Source: Chloroflexota bacterium
GTDB taxonomy: Bacteria; Chloroflexota; Dehalococcoidia; Lucifugimonadales; Lucifugimonadaceae
Length of the DNA stretch: 64,000 nt
Direction: 5' to 3'
NCBI GenBank assembly: GCA_027624075.1
Contig: JAQBUH010000001.1
Span: forward strand, 124,001 to 188,000
A program made the translations under genes and the position numbers. Numbering within the stretch: position 1 is the first letter of the stretch; every line of letters starts with the position of its first letter. Shown here piece by piece: positions 44,548 through 52,948 of the stretch. The notes beneath the pieces were generated by a model. That model searched no databases. It saw nothing but the letters and a program-made list of their open reading frames with translations, and was not told where the DNA came from.

Positions 44548-46623
44548 TCAACTTACGGAGACCATACTGACACCCCCGCCACTATTCCGTGCGCGATATC
44601 GCCCCAGCGCCAGCAGTGGCCAGTAAATTCGATACATATGGTACTTGATCATGAACCCGGCAGGCAGTTCAACCGGTAGCAGGTCCTTTTCGGACGTTTC
44701 CATGCTTTTGAACCGCCTGTTTCCGACTCCGTATCCGGGGAAGCCCGTCGCAGTATACTGCGGCTCGTCCCAAGCGCCATCTGGACGCTGTGACATTACA
44801 AGGTAATTAACCCCTTTAGCCACTGCCTCGCTATCCACCCTGCCCGCCGCTATTAGCGCCAGTAAAGCCCATCCAGTCTGGGACGCCGTGCTGTCACCTT
44901 TCCCCCTCAGCCTGGGGTCTGCGTAAGAGGCACACGTCTCACCCCAGCCGCCGTCCGGGTTCTGGTGAGATACTACCCAATCCGCCGCTTTTTGAACATC
45001 CGGACCGGACATGTCGAATCCGATCGCCTCCAGACCGGGCAGCACTGCGCCCGTCCCGTAAAGATAGTTGACTCCCCACCTGCCGAACCAGGCTCCGTCA
45101 GGCTCCTGCTCCTCCCAGATGTACTTTACGGCCCGTCTTATCTCCGGCGAGTCAACCGGCCGGCCGAGCACTCCGAGAGCTTCCAGAATGTGTGCTGTGA
45201 CGTCGACGCTCGGAGGATCGATCACCTCTCCGAAATCGAAGAACGGTAGTTTCACAGTGATCCGGCTCGTGTTGTCCCTGTCAAACGAACCCCACCCGCC
45301 GTTGGTGCTCTGCATCGCCATCAGCCAGCGCGTCCCCGCGTTCACAGCGCTGTCGCGGCCTGCCAGATCAGACACCTGGCCCCGGCCAATTGCGAGCAAC
45401 ACCTCGGCCACGTCATCGGTGTCCGGATACGAGTTGTTGTCGAACTCGAATGCCCATCCTGCCGGCTCTACCGATGGGAGCTTGATCTGCCAGTCGCCAG
45501 GCTCCCGGATCTGGCGCGACACGAGCCAGTCCGAGGCACGCACGATGGCCGGGTCGTCACTGCTTATCCCGGACTCGAGCATAGCGTTGACCGTTAGGGC
45601 GGTGTCCCAGACAGGAGATATGCACGCTTGCAAACGCCATGTGTCCTCTGTGTCGCCAATTCCGAACCCCTCGAACCCGGCCAGACCTTGCCGCATTACG
45701 GGGTGGTCGACATCGTATCCCAACTGACGCAGAGCAATCAGCGAGTAGACCCACGGAGGTTGAATGCCACCCCACGACCCGTCTTTCTCCTGGTGCTGGA
45801 CGATCCACTCTTCAACGCGCCTTCTCGCAGGTCCGCGCAGTGGCTTGAAGGGAAACCTCTCACCTGTATGGAGCATCCGGTCAGCGATGTACACGAACCA
45901 GTCCGGCGTCAGCGCGGAGGGAGGCGGAAGCGAGTAGTCGGTATTCTTTTTGCCGTCCGGGAACAGCTCGTCGATGGCCTGCTCAGGCGGAAGTGGGTAA
46001 GTAGGGTTTTCGGAAAGGATGATCGTCATCGGAACCACAGTGGCGCGGGTCCAACTGGCGAACGAGTAGATGTTGAACGGCGCCCAGCCGGGGACGAACA
46101 TGATCTCGGGGGGCAGGTAAGGAGTGCCTCTCCACTCCCACTGGCCCATCATCGCCAGCCAGATCTTCGTGAAGACACGCGTCTTCGGCACGCCTCCGAG
46201 GGAAAGTATGAACTCCCGCGCACGGCGCATCTGCGGCGAGTCAACGTCAACACCTGCGATCTTTAACGCCGTGTAGCACTCGGCCGACGTGCTCAGGTCA
46301 CCTGGCCCGCCGTAGTACAGGCTCCATCCGCCATCCTCGCCCTGTCTTCGCTCGATATGGTTGGCGATCCTGCGGTTCCGTTCGGAGTCCTGGACGCCGA
46401 GGATGTGGGTAAGGAAAATGTACTCCGCCTCCATCGTGGGATTGGACTCCAGCTCCCCCCACCACCAGCCGTCTGCGTGCTGAATGTCTCGCAGCATCTC
46501 ATGCGTGCGGTTGATGGCGACGTCGAGTGAAGCCGGTCGCCGCCCATCAGGCCGGCCTGCGAATCGGCCTGCCCGCACCTGTGGCAGTTCAGCGGACCTG
46601 GTTTCCTGGGCGATGTCACTCAC
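44548..46623 (-). CDS. shc: Squalene-hopene cyclase
   Basis: About 691 residues from the GTG at 46623, which overlaps the hpnA stop by 4 bases (GTGA); in-frame sequence further upstream lies inside hpnA. The protonating DxDD motif is present as DTDD at residues 401-404 in FDNNSYPDTDD. Several QW repeats are visible, e.g. RRQGEDGGWSLYYGG and SHQNPDGGWGE, and a monotopic membrane-binding region is expected. It cyclises squalene to hopene or diplopterol. All other hopanoid genes lie on the same strand around it. Confidence 0.97.
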   Translation of the reverse strand: MSDIAQETRSAELPQVRAGRFAGRPDGRRPASLDVAINRTHEMLRDIQHADGWWWGELESNPTMEAEYIFLTHILGVQDSERNRRIANHIERRQGEDGGWSLYYGGPGDLSTSAECYTALKIAGVDVDSPQMRRAREFILSLGGVPKTRVFTKIWLAMMGQWEWRGTPYLPPEIMFVPGWAPFNIYSFASWTRATVVPMTIILSENPTYPLPPEQAIDELFPDGKKNTDYSLPPPSALTPDWFVYIADRMLHTGERFPFKPLRGPARRRVEEWIVQHQEKDGSWGGIQPPWVYSLIALRQLGYDVDHPVMRQGLAGFEGFGIGDTEDTWRLQACISPVWDTALTVNAMLESGISSDDPAIVRASDWLVSRQIREPGDWQIKLPSVEPAGWAFEFDNNSYPDTDDVAEVLLAIGRGQVSDLAGRDSAVNAGTRWLMAMQSTNGGWGSFDRDNTSRITVKLPFFDFGEVIDPPSVDVTAHILEALGVLGRPVDSPEIRRAVKYIWEEQEPDGAWFGRWGVNYLYGTGAVLPGLEAIGFDMSGPDVQKAADWVVSHQNPDGGWGETCASYADPRLRGKGDSTASQTGWALLALIAAGRVDSEAVAKGVNYLVMSQRPDGAWDEPQYTATGFPGYGVGNRRFKSMETSEKDLLPVELPAGFMIKYHMYRIYWPLLALGRYRARNSGGGVSMVSVS

Positions 46624-47675
46624 GGCCTGATACTTGCCTTGTCCGCTCGCTCTTGTGTGCCCGTCCAGGCCGGCCACGTCGGCCTGGCCTTTGTGTAGCC
46701 GTTTCTGGCGAACCAGTCAGCCGCGCGATGCAGAGACTCTGCGGCGGGCCGTTGTGGCAGCCCAAGTTCTATCACAGCTTTGGAGCAATCGACGAACATA
46801 GGATGACGCGCCACCTGCAGCCCTTCGACCGGGATGAACGGCTCTCTCCGGAGAATCCGCCCCTCGATGAGCGTGTCTATTGCGCCTGCGAAGAGGGCGA
46901 CTTTGTGCGGCACTCGCACAGGCCGCCGACCCAGTCCCGTCACCTCGCCCAGCAGATCGTAAATACCGCGCAGCGTGACGTTCTCCGACCCCAGGATGTA
47001 ACGCTCACCCGCTCGTCCTTTTTCGAACGCCAGCAGGTGGCCCTCTGCCACATCGCTAACGTCGCAAACGTTCAGGCCGGTATCAACGTAACCGGGAAAC
47101 CGCCGGTTCAGAAACTCAATCACGATGCGCCCTGTCGGCGTAGGTCGGGCGTCTCGGGGGCCAAAAGGCGCGGTGGGATTGACTATCACCACCTCAAACC
47201 CATGGCCGTTGAGCGACAACGCAGCCTGCTCGGCGAGCAGCTTTGAGCGCTTGTAATGTCCGGGCAGCTCGTCGATGGACGCAACTGCCGCTTCGTCCGC
47301 AAGCCTGCCTTTGCCGGGCCACTTCAGAGTTGCGACTGTGCTTGTGACGACGGCCCTGCTAACACCTGCCGCTCTCGCTTCCCGCAACAACATCGCGGTG
47401 CCGTCAACGTTCGTGCGGTACGTTTCAGCCGGGTCAGGGTGCCAGTATGAATAGACGGCTGCGACGTGAAAGAGGCCGTCTATCCCGCGTACAGCCTCTT
47501 TGACCGACACCGGGTCCGTCACGTCGCCGGGCAGTACCTCGATCGACGGATCAGCCGGTAGCCGCTTCTCACTGCCCGGCCGCACTAGCGCACGCACCGT
47601 GTGCCCTCGCCGGACCAGCCTGCGCGCTACCGCAGACCCGATAAAGCCGGTGGCGCCCGTAACCAGGTACTTCAT
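46620..47675 (-). CDS. hpnA: Hopanoid-associated sugar epimerase HpnA
   Basis: A 351-residue extended SDR. The N-terminus MKYLVTGATGFIGSAVARRL is the HpnA signature, followed by FHVAAVYSYWHPDP and the active-site YKRSKLLAEQAAL (Tyr-x3-Lys). HpnA belongs with hopanoid clusters in many bacteria, but its reaction is not established. It overlaps hpnG upstream and shc downstream by 4 bases each, showing tight coupling. Confidence 0.92.
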   Translation of the reverse strand: MKYLVTGATGFIGSAVARRLVRRGHTVRALVRPGSEKRLPADPSIEVLPGDVTDPVSVKEAVRGIDGLFHVAAVYSYWHPDPAETYRTNVDGTAMLLREARAAGVSRAVVTSTVATLKWPGKGRLADEAAVASIDELPGHYKRSKLLAEQAALSLNGHGFEVVIVNPTAPFGPRDARPTPTGRIVIEFLNRRFPGYVDTGLNVCDVSDVAEGHLLAFEKGRAGERYILGSENVTLRGIYDLLGEVTGLGRRPVRVPHKVALFAGAIDTLIEGRILRREPFIPVEGLQVARHPMFVDCSKAVIELGLPQRPAAESLHRAADWFARNGYTKARPTWPAWTGTQERADKASIRP

Positions 47676-48514
47676 GACGTTTCGCGCCCTGCGCTTACCT
47701 GTCCGGCCGTTCCCTGCAATGCCATCTCGCCGGATACGTTAACCGCGGCGGAGAACTCCAAGAAGAATCCAGTCATCGAGCGCCGGGCGCGCGCCGCCGC
47801 TCTTGCCAGGCGGGTGAGCGCCGCAAAGTCCTTCGGATGCTGGGCAAGGTGCTTGATCACAGGCAATACTCGTCCTCCGGACGGCGCCTGGCCAATCTGG
47901 CCAACCAGGTTCGGAAGGTCCATCTCGACGGTGTCTACGATCGCCCGGAGCGCAATGAACGGGATGCCGGCATCGTAGGCGACTTCGCAGACCATGAAGC
48001 TTTCCATGTCCACGCAGGCGCCGAGCAGTTCCCTGCCGATCCAGCGCTTCATTCCGGCCGTTTTTGCAATGGTTGGCAGGTTGATTATGGGTCCCTGCTC
48101 GAAGTCGATGCCGGCTACTTCGACGGCATTTCTAGCTGCGGCAAGCAGGCCCCTGTCCGGAGTCAGCGGGTCCCCGAGCTGCTCTGCGTCCCAGTAGAAC
48201 GGTGACCCGTCCAGGCGGTACAGAGTCGTGGCCAGGACAAGGTCGCCAGCCTGTAGCGTGTCCAATGTGCCGCCGCCGAAACCCAGGGATACAACGGCTG
48301 TTGGCTTGAACTCGTCGAGCGCCCATCGTGTGGCGCGAGTCGCCCTCTCCCTGCCGGCGCCGGTCAGCACAACACCTACATCGAAAGGGTGCGACTCCGG
48401 CCCGCTCCGGGAACGAAAGGCAACAACTCCTTCCAGAGCCTGCACGGAATCGAAGGTGGCGGTGTGCAGTATCCCGTTGACCTCTTCAGACAGTGCGGCG
48501 ATCAGAAGTAGCAT
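47672..48514 (-). CDS. hpnG: Hopanoid-associated phosphorylase HpnG (adenosylhopane nucleosidase)
   Basis: A 280-residue nucleoside-phosphorylase-like protein starting MLLLIAALSEEVNGILHTAT. It includes VVLTGAGRERATRATRWAL, VVSLGFGGGTL and the purine-site region CVDMESFMVCEVAYDAGIPF, with the conserved Met-Glu. HpnG removes adenine from adenosylhopane to give phosphoribohopane or ribosylhopane. It follows hpnH after 47 bases, in the order of the reactions. Confidence 0.92.
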   Translation of the reverse strand: MLLLIAALSEEVNGILHTATFDSVQALEGVVAFRSRSGPESHPFDVGVVLTGAGRERATRATRWALDEFKPTAVVSLGFGGGTLDTLQAGDLVLATTLYRLDGSPFYWDAEQLGDPLTPDRGLLAAARNAVEVAGIDFEQGPIINLPTIAKTAGMKRWIGRELLGACVDMESFMVCEVAYDAGIPFIALRAIVDTVEMDLPNLVGQIGQAPSGGRVLPVIKHLAQHPKDFAALTRLARAAARARRSMTGFFLEFSAAVNVSGEMALQGTAGQVSAGRETS

Positions 48515-48561
48515 GACGGTGTCCGCGCCGGGGCCGGAGGCGGCTCGGCCGGCGATCGCCT

Positions 48562-49602
48562 CTAACCTGCGGTGATTCCGCCTTTTACGACAGCGCCTGA
48601 GCGTATGAGCTTCGCCGCTGCCCGTGGGCTGGACATAGCCTCGAAAATGGTCGTCGACTCAAAGCCGCAGTGCATCATGCAGTTGGCGCAGCGCGGGTCC
48701 TTTTCCGGGCTGCCGTACTTGTCCCACACCTCGTCCGCCATCAGGTCGTCAAGGTCCTGGGTGTGGCCGTCTGCAAGCGGGTAGCAGGGGTTGCGCCACC
48801 CCATGATGGTGTATGTCGGGTTGGTCCACGCGGTGCATGACTTGTACGTCCGCTCGCCACGCAGGAACTGCAGGTAGAGCGGGTTGTTGTAGAGACGGAT
48901 CTTCTTCGTCTTCTCCGGATCGAGAACTTCCTTGAAGATATTTATCGCCTGCTGCTTCTTCAAGAAGAGCTGTTGGTTCGGCACGGTCTCATAGTCGTAG
49001 CCAGCCGTAACCATCGCTCCCTCGAACCCCATCTCCGTGGTCTTCTCCCACAGCGTGTGGAGATCATCTGCGTCTGATCCTGTGAAGAGAGTCGTATTGC
49101 TACAGACCCTGTAACCCTTCTCAATGGCCTTCTCAGCCATCTTTATCGCGATCTGGTAGACGCCCTTGCGAGAGACCGCAACGTCATGCCGGTCACCTGT
49201 TCCATCCAGGTGGATGACCCATGCGAAATACTTGGAGGCAGGGATGCTCTGCATCATCTTGCCCATGGTCAGACCGTTGGTGCAGACGTACACGAACTTC
49301 TTGCGTGCGACGAGTTTTTCGACGAGCTCCGGCAGGTGGGGCCAGATGGTCGGCTCGCCGCCGGCGATAGAGACGACCGGCGTGTTCGCCTCATCGACGG
49401 CCTTCATGCACTCTTCGACGGTCAGTTGACGGTGGATAACAGACTCGTACTCACGAATCCGGCCACAGCCTTCGCACGCCAGGTTGCACGCCTCGAGCGG
49501 CTCAAGCATCGTCACCAGGGGGAACCGCTTCCGTCTCCTGACGAACTTGTTGTAGAAGAGATACCAGCCAACTTTGACCGCCAACTCTTTTGGCCTGGCC
49601 AT
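48562..49602 (-). CDS. hpnH: Radical SAM adenosylhopane synthase HpnH
   Basis: 346 residues from the ATG at 49602 (AGGAG about 10 bases upstream); longer in-frame starts up to 49746 would overlap the prenyl synthase. The radical SAM cluster is CNLACEGC with Cys39, Cys43 and Cys46, followed by the SIAGGEPTIWPHL glycine-rich SAM site. Additional C-terminal cysteines (CANCMMHCGFES) match the HpnH family. HpnH links a 5'-deoxyadenosyl group to hopene, the first step to C35 hopanoids. Confidence 0.95.
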   Translation of the reverse strand: MARPKELAVKVGWYLFYNKFVRRRKRFPLVTMLEPLEACNLACEGCGRIREYESVIHRQLTVEECMKAVDEANTPVVSIAGGEPTIWPHLPELVEKLVARKKFVYVCTNGLTMGKMMQSIPASKYFAWVIHLDGTGDRHDVAVSRKGVYQIAIKMAEKAIEKGYRVCSNTTLFTGSDADDLHTLWEKTTEMGFEGAMVTAGYDYETVPNQQLFLKKQQAINIFKEVLDPEKTKKIRLYNNPLYLQFLRGERTYKSCTAWTNPTYTIMGWRNPCYPLADGHTQDLDDLMADEVWDKYGSPEKDPRCANCMMHCGFESTTIFEAMSSPRAAAKLIRSGAVVKGGITAG

Positions 49603-49675
49603 AGCGTCTCGTCTCCTTGTTAAGTCAAGCTCCGACAGTGGCGGCTTTGCGGGGACTGGCAGGGAACGGATGCCT

Positions 49676-50740
49676 TCAACTCGTCCTGACCAGCAGAAAC
49701 TCGCCCAGGTCTTCCAGGTCCCTCGCCGTGTCTCCGGCAAGTTCAAGAGACTGTATCACGCTCTTCGCATGCCGCCACCGGTCATCCGCCAGCGCCTGAC
49801 AGAACTCCTGTGTCCGCAGGTCCTCCATCACCTGGAGCGCGTCCTCTACGTCGCGACCGTCGAGCTGGCTTTTCGCGAAGATCTCCGTGATGCGTTTTTT
49901 CGCAGGGCCGGTCGCCATGCCAAGCGCGTGCACCGCCGGGAGCGCCTTCTTCTTGCGTTCGATGTCCGCGCCGACGGGCTTGCCAGTCTCCTGGCTTCCC
50001 CAGACGCCTAATATATCGTCCCTGATCTGGAATATACGGCCCAGCTCGTGTCCCATCGACCGCAGCCCGTTCGATAGCGCTCTGTCCGGGCCGTCCGGCC
50101 GTCCGACCAGCGACCCGAGGAATATCGCCGTCTCAATAAGGGCGCCGGTCTTGCGCTCGATCATGTCGAGATACTGCTCAACGGTCACTGAGTCGAGCGA
50201 CTCGAACTGAATGTCGAGATACTGGCCTTCCATCATCCTGAGGTAGCTCGCAGCGAGCGCGTGTTGTGTCTCCAGCACAACCTCTACGCTAATTCCATGG
50301 TCGATGAGCCGCTCAAGCGAGCGATCAGCGATCTTCAGCATTGCGTTACCAGAGACGATGGCGGTCGGCTCACCCCAAACGGCCCATACAGTCGGCCTGT
50401 GATGCCTGATCCTGTCCTGGTCTTCGAGGTCGTCATGTATCAGGGAGAAGTTGTGTACATACTCGAGCGAGACGGCGACCGGCATCGCCCGCTCAGGCCG
50501 TCCGCCTGCCGCTTCGGCTGCAAGGAGCGCCAGGGTCGGGCGCAGGCGCTTGCCACCGGAGCCGCCTGAGCCGGCCGGCCGTGAGCCATCTTGCTCCGTC
50601 CAGCCCATGTAGTAGCTGTGCGTCTGGTACAGGGGAAGCGAAAGACCGTCCAGCTCCGCCCTGAGCGCGACGTCAATCATCTCCTGATAGCGCGCAAAGA
50701 AGGCGGGAAGCTCTGCGGAGCGCGTCTCGTTGGGAGTCAT
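49676..50740 (-). CDS. Polyprenyl diphosphate synthase (farnesyl/geranylgeranyl type)
   Basis: About 354 residues from the ATG at 50740 (a TTG lies two codons earlier). The first Asp-rich motif is in NFSLIHDDLEDQDRIRHHRP and the second in IFQIRDDILGVWG; GSGGKRLRPTLALLA supplies the Lys-Arg diphosphate site. It makes C15 or C20 diphosphates by head-to-tail condensation. As first gene of the hopanoid operon, 73 bases before hpnH, farnesyl diphosphate for HpnD is the most likely product. The residue before the first motif does not let me set chain length with certainty. Confidence 0.9.
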   Translation of the reverse strand: MTPNETRSAELPAFFARYQEMIDVALRAELDGLSLPLYQTHSYYMGWTEQDGSRPAGSGGSGGKRLRPTLALLAAEAAGGRPERAMPVAVSLEYVHNFSLIHDDLEDQDRIRHHRPTVWAVWGEPTAIVSGNAMLKIADRSLERLIDHGISVEVVLETQHALAASYLRMMEGQYLDIQFESLDSVTVEQYLDMIERKTGALIETAIFLGSLVGRPDGPDRALSNGLRSMGHELGRIFQIRDDILGVWGSQETGKPVGADIERKKKALPAVHALGMATGPAKKRITEIFAKSQLDGRDVEDALQVMEDLRTQEFCQALADDRWRHAKSVIQSLELAGDTARDLEDLGEFLLVRTS

Positions 50741-50797
50741 GCTCAATGGTTGTTCTATTGAACTCCAGATGCGATTCGCGATCGCCGTGATATCACC

Positions 50798-50836
50798 AGC
50801 GTGCCCGAACAGCGTGCCCGAACAGCGTGCCCGAAC
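50798..50836. repeat. Tandem 13-base repeat, three copies, upstream of the hopanoid operon
   Basis: AGCGTGCCCGAAC occurs three times head to tail, then AGCA. It lies 58 bases before the prenyl synthase start in the spacer shared with the hsp20 terminator, where the hopanoid promoter should be. No clear -35/-10 pair was seen, so copy number could affect promoter spacing or RNA leader length. Confidence 0.85.
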
Positions 50837-50960
50837 AGCAGCTTACGCCCGCGGTCGCTCTGAGCAAAACCATTTGCGAGCCTCTGAGGCGCCAGAATCG
50901 CATGCGGCTCGCGATCTGAGAGAGCGCCAGGGCCACAATACTGCCTCCGCCTGCGATAAA

Positions 50961-51000
50961 AAGGGGCCGGCTGGAAAGAAACCTCTCCCGCCGGCCCCTT
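50961..51000 (-). terminator. Rho-independent terminator of hsp20
   Basis: AAGGGGCCGGC (50961-50971) pairs with GCCGGCCCCTT (50990-51000). On the minus strand the stem is followed by TTTTTATCG. It sits 30 bases past the restored hsp20 stop and insulates the hopanoid operon downstream. Confidence 0.8.
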
Positions 51001-51029
51001 GTCTGATCTTTGCGGCGCTCGCGAGCCAG

Positions 51030-51460
51030 CTACGGCGCTGAGATTGCAACCTTCCGCGCCTTCTTCTCCTCGAGCCTGGGAAGCCGCACAGTGAGTACGC
51101 CGTCCTTGTAAGTGGAACTCGCATTCTCCGAATCGACCGTCTCCGGCAGGCGCACCGCCCGGAAAAAGGACCCCGTCCTCCGCTCCCTGAGAAGGTTCCA
51201 GCGTCTTCACGCTCGCCATCTGCCGAAACCTCGGCCCTGATTGTCAGGACGTTCTCCTCGATGGTCACGTCGACCTTCTCCCTCTCGACGCCAGGCAGGG
51301 ACGCCTTCACAACCACGTCGTCTCCACTGCGGGTCACGTCAAGCGGAATGCTCCATGCCTCCTGCGTCTCAGGAAGGCCGCCATTGCTGCGCCACAACCT
51401 GTTGAACATGTCGTCGAACCGCCTGAAATCAGCGAACGGACTCCATCTCTCGATAGCCAT
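51030..51460 (-). pseudogene. hsp20: Small heat-shock protein Hsp20, interrupted by a 1-base deletion
   Basis: The ATG at 51460 has AAGGAG upstream and encodes an Hsp20 start (MAIERWSPFADFRRFDDMFN, then an alpha-crystallin domain with VVVKASLPGVEREKVDVTIE). The frame breaks after GEREDAG. Adding one A in the GGAACC run (minus strand, near 51194-51199) restores NLLRERRTGSFFRAVRLPE, the standard Hsp20 continuation, through LEEKKARKVAISAP and a stop at 51030: 143 residues in all, the normal length. As read, translation continues in the wrong frame to 50843. It is divergent from dnaJ-hspR-clp with a shared operator-like repeat, so a sequencing error in a functional gene is at least as likely as true decay. 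Confidence 0.85.
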
Positions 51461-51544
51461 GAAATCATCTCCTTGTTACCTGCCGCGTCACCTGTCGTGC
51501 TGGCGAGTGCGGCGCGAGGTCACCGGACACAACCTTAACATTCA

Positions 51545-51575
51545 TAGTATGAAATCTGATAAGATACTTATCAAA
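51545..51575 (-). promoter_or_regulatory. Candidate hsp20 promoter
   Basis: On the minus strand TTGATA (51575-51570) and TACTAT (51550-51545) are separated by 19 bases, slightly long. The -35 box overlaps the 7-3-7 inverted repeat, as expected for a repressor-controlled promoter. The hsp20 start at 51460 follows about 80 bases later. Confidence 0.45.
51558..51574. promoter_or_regulatory. 7-3-7 perfect inverted repeat, candidate heat-shock operator
   Basis: TGATAAG and CTTATCA flank ATA with perfect symmetry in the divergent hsp20/dnaJ spacer. An HspR-type MerR regulator is encoded 1 kb downstream in the same operon. It is not the published HAIR consensus (CTTGAGT-N7-ACTCAAG) nor CIRCE, so if used by this HspR it would be a different recognition site. 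Confidence 0.5.
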
Positions 51576-51603
51576 TGATCTCTTTGCACCATATGTAGTA
51601 AAC

Positions 51604-51632
51604 TTGCATCAAACCCATTACCGGACTAGATA
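51604..51632 (+). promoter_or_regulatory. Sigma-70-type promoter of dnaJ-hspR-clp
   Basis: TTGCAT (51604-51609), a spacer of exactly 17 bases, then TAGATA (51627-51632). Transcription would start near 51639, giving a very short leader before the TTG start at 51653 with AAAGG at 51640-51644. The inverted repeat at 51558-51574 lies just upstream. Confidence 0.55.
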
Positions 51633-51652
51633 CCGGACGAAAGGCGACACGG

Positions 51653-52591
51653 TTGGCTCAGGACCACTACAAAGTACTTGGTGTCTCACGTAGCGCCTCT
51701 GAAAAAGAGATCAGGAGCGCCTACAGGAAACTTGCGCGCCAGTTGCATCCGGACCTGAACCCGGATGACGCCGCCGCGTCCGAGCGGTTCAAGCGGCTCA
51801 ACGAGGCGAACGACGTCTTGAGCGACGCGAAGAAGCGCAAGGACTATGACGAGTTTGGTGAGAACTGGAAACACGCAGACGAGTTGCGTAACGCGGGAGC
51901 GTCCGCTTTCGCCAATCGTGCCAGTCGTTCCAGTGGCGCCAGTGGCCCCGGCGGGTACCAGGGCGGCAGTTCGCTCTTCGACCTGTTCACGTCTGGAAAC
52001 GGCGGGTCATCGACGTTCGATCCGTTCAGCGGCAGGGCGCGGTCACGGCCAATGACATCGCAGATCGAAGGCAGCGTCGATGTGTCGCTGGAAGATGCGT
52101 TCCACGGCGCAACAAGGCGAGTCACCCTGAGCAGTCCTTCAGGCTCCCGGACCCTGGAAGTCACCGTCCCGGCAGGAATAAAGGACGGCGCAAAGATCAG
52201 GCTCAACCCTGACCCGCACACAGAGGTCCTGCTCAGTGTCAAGGTATTGCCGCACCGCAGGTTCACAAGGACCGGGGATGATCTTGTGACGGAGGTCCCG
52301 CTTAGCTACATCGACGCCGTGCTCGGTGGCGAGACTGAAGTCCCTACTCTCACCGGCCGTATAGCGCTGACCATTCCCGCGGGCACGCAGAACGGGCGGT
52401 CTTTCCGGATACCCGGCAAGGGGATGCCGAAAAGAGGGGAAGGCGCGTTCGGCGACCTGGTTGCCCGAGTCAAGGTCCGCCTTCCTGAGACGGTAACGGA
52501 AGAGCATAAACGCCTATTTGAGCAGCTGCGAGATATCGAGCGGCCGGCGGCTGCCGCGTCCGCCCGGTCCGCAACGCAGGAAGAGAGGTAG
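51653..52591 (+). CDS. cbpA: DnaJ/CbpA-type co-chaperone
   Basis: A 312-residue J-domain protein. Residues 4-70 form the J domain with HPD at 32-34 (LHPDLNPDD). A Gly/Ser/Phe-rich linker follows to about residue 130, then two C-terminal substrate-binding beta domains (GSVDVSLEDAFHGATRRVTL, KVLPHRRFTRTGDDLVTEVPLS). The zinc-finger domain of classical DnaJ is absent, so it is the CbpA type. It stimulates DnaK, which is not in the window. The start is TTG, 3 bases before the hspR gap it shares a transcript with hspR and clp. Confidence 0.92.
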   Translation: MAQDHYKVLGVSRSASEKEIRSAYRKLARQLHPDLNPDDAAASERFKRLNEANDVLSDAKKRKDYDEFGENWKHADELRNAGASAFANRASRSSGASGPGGYQGGSSLFDLFTSGNGGSSTFDPFSGRARSRPMTSQIEGSVDVSLEDAFHGATRRVTLSSPSGSRTLEVTVPAGIKDGAKIRLNPDPHTEVLLSVKVLPHRRFTRTGDDLVTEVPLSYIDAVLGGETEVPTLTGRIALTIPAGTQNGRSFRIPGKGMPKRGEGAFGDLVARVKVRLPETVTEEHKRLFEQLRDIERPAAAASARSATQEER

Positions 52592-52594
52592 TCG

Positions 52595-52948
52595 ATGTCA
52601 TTCGGACGAGACGAGCCTGTCTTCGCAATTGGAATCGTTGCCAGGAGAGTTGGAGTTCATCAGCAGACGCTCCGCAACTACGAGCGTTGGGGTCTGGTGG
52701 CGCCGAACAGGTCTGGCGGCGGCACAAGGTACTACTCAGTCAGGGACATTGAGCGGATCGAGAAGATCAGGGAGTGGATAGATGTCCTGGGAATCAACAG
52801 GGCGGGCGTTGAGGTTATGACAAGGCTGCTCCGCCGCATTGCGGAGCTGGAGCAGGAAGTAAGGGACCTGAAGATTGACGCCGTTAAGAGCAGGCCTGGG
52901 CCTGAGCGGCTGCCGGGAGTTGGTCTGGAGCCAGATGTTGAGCTTTAG
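52595..52948 (+). CDS. hspR: MerR-family heat-shock repressor HspR
   Basis: A 117-residue MerR-type regulator. The winged helix-turn-helix begins [20 protein letters not shown], with [20 protein letters not shown] next, and a dimerising coiled coil runs about residues 70-100 ([13 protein letters not shown]). There are no metal-binding cysteines, as in HspR. The setting dnaJ-hspR-clp is the classical HspR operon. It would repress this operon and hsp20, perhaps through the inverted repeat at 51558-51574. It starts 3 bases after the dnaJ stop. Confidence 0.9.
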   Translation: MSFGRDEPVFAIGIVARRVGVHQQTLRNYERWGLVAPNRSGGGTRYYSVRDIERIEKIREWIDVLGINRAGVEVMTRLLRRIAELEQEVRDLKIDAVKSRPGPERLPGVGLEPDVEL

